9,333 nucleotides of DNA, taken from assembly GCA_964344495.1 (NCBI GenBank), contig CAYFNI010000088.1:1-9333 (forward strand), given 5' to 3'. The translations under genes were made by a program, and so were the position numbers. Under the pieces are notes generated by a model that saw only the letters and a list, made by a program, of their open reading frames with translations, was not told the origin of the DNA and did not search any database. The DNA comes from UBA6136 sp964344495 (lineage in GTDB: Bacteria > Pseudomonadota > Gammaproteobacteria > Methylococcales > Methylococcaceae). Of this stretch, positions 6,392-9,333 are shown piece by piece; position 1 is the stretch's first letter, and each line of letters starts with the position of its first letter.

Positions 6392-6490
6392 TTAACCCTC
6401 GCCCAGGCCACTGTGCCGCAGGTCGCGCAGGGCTTCCGGACGGTTGCCATGGACGAGCATCAGGCCGGGCTGGAGCGGTGCAGAGGTCAC
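6392..6490 (-). pseudogene. recC: Possible relic of the recC 5' end (exodeoxyribonuclease V gamma subunit)
   Basis: Read on the minus strand from GTG at 6488-6490, a 32-codon frame encodes TSAPLQPGLMLVHGNRPEAL followed by RDL, then RHSGLGEG and a TAA stop. The first 24 or so residues resemble the N-terminus of RecC proteins, where a segment of the form L-x-V-x-HxNR-x-x-x-L-x-x-L opens the helicase-like domain. The resemblance stops after RDL, and no continuation is seen in the other two frames down to the DUF2127 start. An intact RecC is over 1000 residues, so this can only be a remnant left by a deletion or rearrangement. The match is short and made from memory of the family; a chance resemblance or an unrelated small peptide is possible. 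No strong Shine-Dalgarno precedes the GTG. Confidence 0.35.
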
Positions 6491-6628
6491 GTGCAGGTCT
6501 CGGTGCGTGGGGCGGTTCGAGTAACAGGCCTTCAGGCCATCGCCGGCGGTGAACGGCAATGTGTGCATTTTTCACTGTTGAGGCAATGGGAGCAATCACC
6601 CGGTCGATGCGGTGTTGCCTCCGGGCGG

Positions 6629-6657
6629 TTCAGATCGGCGGCGTCGTCAGGTATAGT
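6629..6657 (+). promoter_or_regulatory. Candidate sigma-70 promoter of the L,D-transpeptidase gene
   Basis: TTCAGA (6629-6634, four of six matches to TTGACA), a 17-base spacer, then TATAGT (6652-6657, five of six). Transcription would begin near 6664, leaving a leader of about 24 bases that contains the GGAG Shine-Dalgarno at 6676-6679, 8 bases before the ATG at 6688. Spacing and position are good; the -35 is only fair. Confidence 0.5.
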
Positions 6658-6687
6658 CCGGCCGCACAATTTATCGGAGCTTCCCTT

Positions 6688-7605
6688 ATGATTCGCTTTC
6701 ACTCACGTCCCGTCCTTGCCGCGCTGATGGCGGCTGTGCTGTCGTTACCGGCACTCTCTGTCCAGGCCATGAATGGCGGTCCCGATGGCCCCTGGGACGG
6801 GTTTCCCAGAACCCAGCCGACGCCCCGCTACGAGAACGATCCCGGATCGGACATGAGCTATCACTTTGGCGTCACCAAGGCCTTCTCGCCTTATGTGGAT
6901 CCCGATAAATCCGAGGCGAACGCGCTGCCGAATCCGCTCGATGATCCGGATTTCGACAGCTATAACCTGATCGTGGTGATCAGCAAGAGCGATGACGCTT
7001 TCTGGGGACGTGAGCAGACTCTGCGCGTCTATCAACGTGGCACGGGCTTGCTGTACTACTGGCTGGTGTCGACGGGTATGCAGGGGCACGATACGGCCTC
7101 CGGGTATTTCACGCCCAAGACCTTTTCCTCGCGTCACTGGTCACACGAATATGACGCACCGATGCTGTGGGCGGTGTTTTTTCACGGCGGCATGGCATTG
7201 CATTCGTCGCTGGACCGCGCATCAATTCGCGACATGGGCAAAGCGGCCGAATCACATGGCTGTGTGCACGAGGAAGACTACCGTGCCGAGGAGATGTTTC
7301 ATCTGATCGGCCACAGCGGCTATGGCCCGGTCGATCAGATCGACGAACGCAGCGGACGAAGGACCGGCCGGGTCGTGTCTGCCTACAAAACCCTCATCAT
7401 CATCGGCCCGAACATGCCGTGGACGCAGGTCAATCGCCCGGCCGCGGCGCGGTTGATCTACCGTGATGATCCCAACCCGACGCCCACCCGATCAACCGAT
7501 ACCGATGACAGCACTGGCGCGACTCCACCCGCGCCTGCCACCCTGCCGGCCTCCTCCACGGCCGACCCAAACGCCATCTGGCCGGACGATCAGGATCAGA
7601 ACTAG
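6688..7605 (+). CDS. Exported L,D-transpeptidase (YkuD)-like protein with SHGCVH active-site variant
   Basis: L,D-transpeptidases form 3-3 peptidoglycan cross-links or attach proteins to the wall in the periplasm. The 305-residue product has a signal peptide (about 1-27, a hydrophobic core ending LSVQA before MNGG). A Pro/Asp-rich stretch with YHFGVTKAFSPYVDPD follows. The catalytic region is at about 92-240: strands YNLIVVISK and TLRVYQRGTGLLYYWLVSTG, then FFHGG with H166, then ESHGCVHEEDY with the nucleophile Cys at 192. The usual motif is SHGC(I/V)R; here the Arg is a His. The last 45 residues are Pro/Thr/Ser/Asp-rich and probably disordered. The frame stays open upstream to 6559, but the ATG at 6688 begins the signal peptide and has a GGAG site 8 bases before it. 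It is divergent from the DUF2127 gene. The fold assignment is firm; whether it is an active transpeptidase is less certain because of the Arg-to-His change. Confidence 0.85.
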   Translation: MIRFHSRPVLAALMAAVLSLPALSVQAMNGGPDGPWDGFPRTQPTPRYENDPGSDMSYHFGVTKAFSPYVDPDKSEANALPNPLDDPDFDSYNLIVVISKSDDAFWGREQTLRVYQRGTGLLYYWLVSTGMQGHDTASGYFTPKTFSSRHWSHEYDAPMLWAVFFHGGMALHSSLDRASIRDMGKAAESHGCVHEEDYRAEEMFHLIGHSGYGPVDQIDERSGRRTGRVVSAYKTLIIIGPNMPWTQVNRPAAARLIYRDDPNPTPTRSTDTDDSTGATPPAPATLPASSTADPNAIWPDDQDQN

Positions 7606-7829
7606 GCCATACACAACTTTATTTGTAGCCATCGACGCGAATCGCGGAACTTTTTGCGCTGCCGTCATCCAACTGTCTTCGTTGGGGATGTGCTTGAACG
7701 TTTGCCTTGATGCAGACCTCAGGCAGTGCGCTGACCGAGCAAGCCTCGAGAGTCGAACCGGGGCCGCCACACCGGGTCTGCTGCCCGCATCGCTGACGTT
7801 CAACAATAATCACATTGAGGGTCACCTAA

Positions 7830-8270
7830 ATGGCTACACATATCGACAACCGAGGAGAAGCCGCAGGGAAAGCCGTACAGAATCTGCTCGCCACGCTTAA
7901 ATCCAATCCCAAGCTCCTGGCAGGCCTGGTGGGCGGCATCGCGATCGGGGGACTGGCTTTGAATTTGATGGGAGGCTCCGACAGCCGGCCGATCGTCAAC
8001 GCAGCGATGGCCAGCGGCCAATCCGTTACGATCGAAAATCCGAACGGCGGTCTGTCACATATTACGGCCGCGCCCGGGATGATGAGCGCTTCAGTGTCCG
8101 AGGAAGATGTCGACCAGAGCATCTGCACGGCTCGCCCCGGCACGCATGGCGTTGTCGAGGAAGTTCAGGTCATCGACCTGTTGCAGTATGTGAAAGTCAA
8201 GATTACCGACGGCGATTGCGCTGGCAAGACAGGCTGGACTACCCGTACCAACCTGCAAGGCGGTTCCTGA
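7830..8270 (+). CDS. Unrecognised membrane-anchored protein with SH3-like C-terminal domain
   Basis: The product has 146 residues. An N-terminal basic/amphipathic part (1-28, with AVQNLLATLKSNPKLL) precedes one Gly/Ala-rich transmembrane helix (about 29-47, LAGLVGGIAIGGLALNL). A Ser/Gly/Asn-rich linker follows. The C-terminal domain, about 98-143, contains ICTARPGTHGVVEEV, then YVKVKITDGDCAGKTGW and TRTNL. That end has the spacing of a bacterial SH3-like (SH3b) domain, with the typical V-x-dG-x-GW strand. C99 and C130 could form a disulphide if the domain is periplasmic. The ATG at 7830 follows GAGG with 9 bases of spacing. The gene stands alone: a 224-base gap precedes it and a strong terminator follows at once. 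SH3b domains often bind wall peptides, so an envelope role is possible but not shown. The exact family is unknown to me. Confidence 0.75.
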   Translation: MATHIDNRGEAAGKAVQNLLATLKSNPKLLAGLVGGIAIGGLALNLMGGSDSRPIVNAAMASGQSVTIENPNGGLSHITAAPGMMSASVSEEDVDQSICTARPGTHGVVEEVQVIDLLQYVKVKITDGDCAGKTGWTTRTNLQGGS

Positions 8271-8284
8271 GCCAAGGGCACCCG

Positions 8285-8321
8285 ACCCGTGGCGGACACA
8301 AGCGTCCGCCACGGGTTTTTT
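8285..8321 (+). terminator. Strong Rho-independent terminator
   Basis: A 13-base-pair perfect stem (8285-8297, ACCCGTGGCGGAC, with 8304-8316) has a 6-base loop (ACAAGC) and is followed by six T's (8316-8321; the first T also closes the stem). It begins 14 bases after the stop of the SH3-like gene and ends before the pseudouridine synthase gene, so it separates the two. There is no A-run on the left side, so it should act on the plus strand only. Confidence 0.93.
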
Positions 8322-8409
8322 GTGCCCCACGATCTTAGACCACAGCAAAATCCGGCGCAGAGGCACCGCATCTGGCATGATGCGGGCCACTCCTTGTGAC
8401 TTATCGCCG

Positions 8410-9072
8410 ATGTTGCTGCCCGCGTCAGATGCCTCCGACCTGATCGATGACCTTTCCGGCATCCGCCTGATTCATGCCGATCAGGGTTTGATCGTCGCCG
8501 ACAAACCGGCGGGGTTGCTGTGCCAGCCGGGGCTCGGTGCTAATCAGGCCGACTCGCTCTTGAGCCGTTTACGTCACCACTGGCCAAGCCTGCAACTGGT
8601 CCATCGACTGGATCGCGATACCTCCGGCCTGCTGTTGCTCAGCACGAATGCCGACCTGCATCGCGCCCTGAGCCGACTGTTTGCCGAGCGGCGCGTGCTC
8701 AAGATCTATCGAGCCGATGTGGCCGGCCAGCCTGCCACGCCATCGGGCAGTATCACGCTGGCGCTGAGCAAACGCAGCCATCAACCACCGTTGTACGGAC
8801 CTGATCCCGGCGGCAAACCCTGCCGCAGCGACTGGCGCCTGCTTGAACACCGGGCGGGCTGGAGCCGTCTGGAACTGGTCCCACACACCGGCCGATCACA
8901 CCAGTTGCGGGTACATCTGGCCGCCATCGGCCATCCGATTCTGGGCGATCCGCTCTACGGTGCGCCGCATGCGCCGGCCTCGGATCGACTGAAACTGCAC
9001 GCCAGTCGGCTGGCTTTCGAGCATCCATTCACCGCTGAGCCAATGTGCTTTGAATCCCCCTGCCCATTTTGA
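8410..9072 (+). CDS. rluA: RluA-family pseudouridine synthase
   Basis: Such enzymes isomerise uridine to pseudouridine in RNA; the E. coli RluA acts on 23S rRNA position 746 and tRNA position 32. With the start at 8410 the product has 220 residues against 219 in E. coli RluA, and it has no S4 domain, also as in RluA. The N-terminal part has GLIVADKPAGLLCQPG (26-41), and the catalytic VHRLDRDTSGL (64-74) has the essential Asp at 68. The C-terminal half has TGRSHQLRVHLAAIGHPILGD (160-180, split) and ends ESPCPF, close to the RluA end. The start is uncertain: the frame is open back to 8320, in the terminator, and ATGs at 8377 and 8380 are possible, but codons before 8410 look unlike the rest and no site has a good Shine-Dalgarno. 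The subfamily and substrate are inferred from similarity; other short RluA-type enzymes cannot be excluded. Confidence 0.88.
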   Translation: MLLPASDASDLIDDLSGIRLIHADQGLIVADKPAGLLCQPGLGANQADSLLSRLRHHWPSLQLVHRLDRDTSGLLLLSTNADLHRALSRLFAERRVLKIYRADVAGQPATPSGSITLALSKRSHQPPLYGPDPGGKPCRSDWRLLEHRAGWSRLELVPHTGRSHQLRVHLAAIGHPILGDPLYGAPHAPASDRLKLHASRLAFEHPFTAEPMCFESPCPF

Positions 9073-9119
9073 TCAGGCTTCAGGGGCATGTCGATTTGAC
9101 GAGGCTTGGACGGATGTCT

Positions 9120-9123
9120 AAGG
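9120..9123 (+). promoter_or_regulatory. Shine-Dalgarno favouring the GTG start of the small lipoprotein
   Basis: AAGG lies 7 bases before GTG at 9131. The in-frame ATG at 9164 has no comparable site, so this element is the main reason for preferring the longer form. A TTGACG (9096-9101) lies further upstream but has only a poor -10 at the right distance. Confidence 0.35.
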
Positions 9124-9130
9124 TGCCGCT

Positions 9131-9295
9131 GTGTTTGCAGAAAGCTCCCTGAAAAGCGCGGTCATGCGGTCGATAGGCCTGTGGTCAGTGTTACTCGCCT
9201 GCCTGTGCCTGCTTGCAGGCTGCTCCAGAACACCCGAGCGCTTGCGGGGTGTCCGGGACTCCTGCGCCTGCAGCTATCCGCGGTCTTCGGACTGA
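9131..9295 (+). CDS. Small cysteine-rich lipoprotein (hypothetical)
   Basis: This short frame of 54 residues from GTG at 9131, or 43 from ATG at 9164, encodes a classical lipoprotein signal: basic start (MRSIGLW), hydrophobic core (SVLLACLCLLAGC), and a lipobox LAGC with the lipidated Cys at residue 31 (20 in the short form). The mature part is only 24 residues (CSRTPERLRGVRDSCACSYP then RSSD), Arg-rich, with a CAC pair. The residue after Cys is Ser, so outer-membrane sorting is expected. I recognise no family, and it is not like entericidin or LptM. The frame ends in TGA well inside the window, so it is not simply cut. It follows rluA by 58 bases with no terminator between, so it may share its message. 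The lipobox is convincing, but the small size means chance cannot be excluded. Confidence 0.55.
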   Translation: MFAESSLKSAVMRSIGLWSVLLACLCLLAGCSRTPERLRGVRDSCACSYPRSSD

Positions 9296-9333
9296 GAACA
9301 CCCAGTCTGGGCACGTCCACGCCAGGTCCGCCA

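Larger units (their letters stand above)
6340..6687. other. 348-base intergenic region between the divergent DUF2127 and L,D-transpeptidase genes
   Basis: No full gene is convincing here. From left to right it holds the DUF2127 leader, the possible recC relic (6392-6490, minus), about 140 bases with no clear signal, and the candidate promoter and Shine-Dalgarno of the downstream plus-strand gene (6629-6679). Longer open frames across it have low-complexity Arg/Pro/Ala products typical of GC-rich non-coding DNA. Confidence 0.6.

Noticed and set aside
6559..6687. In-frame N-terminal extension of the L,D-transpeptidase.
   Set aside because: It precedes the signal peptide, covers the candidate promoter and Shine-Dalgarno, and has a composition unlike coding sequence.
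7629..7655. Possible terminator after the L,D-transpeptidase gene (CGCG-AAT-CGCG then a five-T run).
   Set aside because: The stem is only 4 pairs with a 3-base loop and is separated from the T-run by GAAC; too weak to call.
7741..7775. Minus-strand CCGGTTCGACTCTCG resembles a tRNA T-arm (GGTTCGANTC loop).
   Set aside because: The flanking bases do not form the 5-pair T stem, and no anticodon arm, D arm, acceptor stem or CCA can be drawn around it.

Overview
The window reads as an ordinary chromosomal segment of a GC-rich gammaproteobacterium. The best evidence is the block yceF(maf) // yceD-rpmF-plsX-fabH. It has the same gene order and the same divergent first gene as the fatty-acid/ribosome locus of Escherichia coli, and the YceF, YceD and L32 proteins resemble the enteric ones closely. 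I cannot name a genus. There is no sign of a transposase, integrase, phage gene, CRISPR array, tRNA or rRNA.

Region 1 (1-2346, minus strand) is a compact operon read from right to left: yceD (DUF177), rpmF (ribosomal protein L32), plsX (acyl-phosphate synthesis for phospholipids) and fabH (start of fatty-acid synthesis, cut by the left window edge). The joins are tight: the yceD stop lies inside the rpmF Shine-Dalgarno, and plsX and fabH overlap by 4 bases. A near-consensus sigma-70 promoter sits directly upstream of yceD and implies an almost leaderless message. A Maf/YceF nucleotide pyrophosphatase gene points the other way.

Region 2 (3030-5025, minus) holds an exported DUF4124-lysozyme-fold lytic transglycosylase and the formate-dependent purine enzyme PurT. 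Region 3 (5212-6336) holds an unrecognised 129-residue protein on plus, followed by a minus-strand pair: a DUF2127 membrane protein and a small BFD-type [2Fe-2S] protein. Upstream of that pair lies a short relic that looks like the first codons of recC.

Region 4 (6340-9333, plus) holds an exported L,D-transpeptidase-like protein with an altered active-site motif, an unrecognised membrane-anchored SH3-like protein closed by a strong intrinsic terminator, an RluA-type pseudouridine synthase, and a tiny Cys-rich lipoprotein. Three of the products (transglycosylase, L,D-transpeptidase, SH3-like protein) point to the cell wall or envelope, but they are separate transcription units and nothing shows that they form a pathway.

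I found no convincing new multi-gene system. The points most worth checking are the recC relic, the SHGCVH variant transpeptidase, the near-leaderless yceD message, the DUF2127/BFD pair, and the two small unrecognised envelope proteins.
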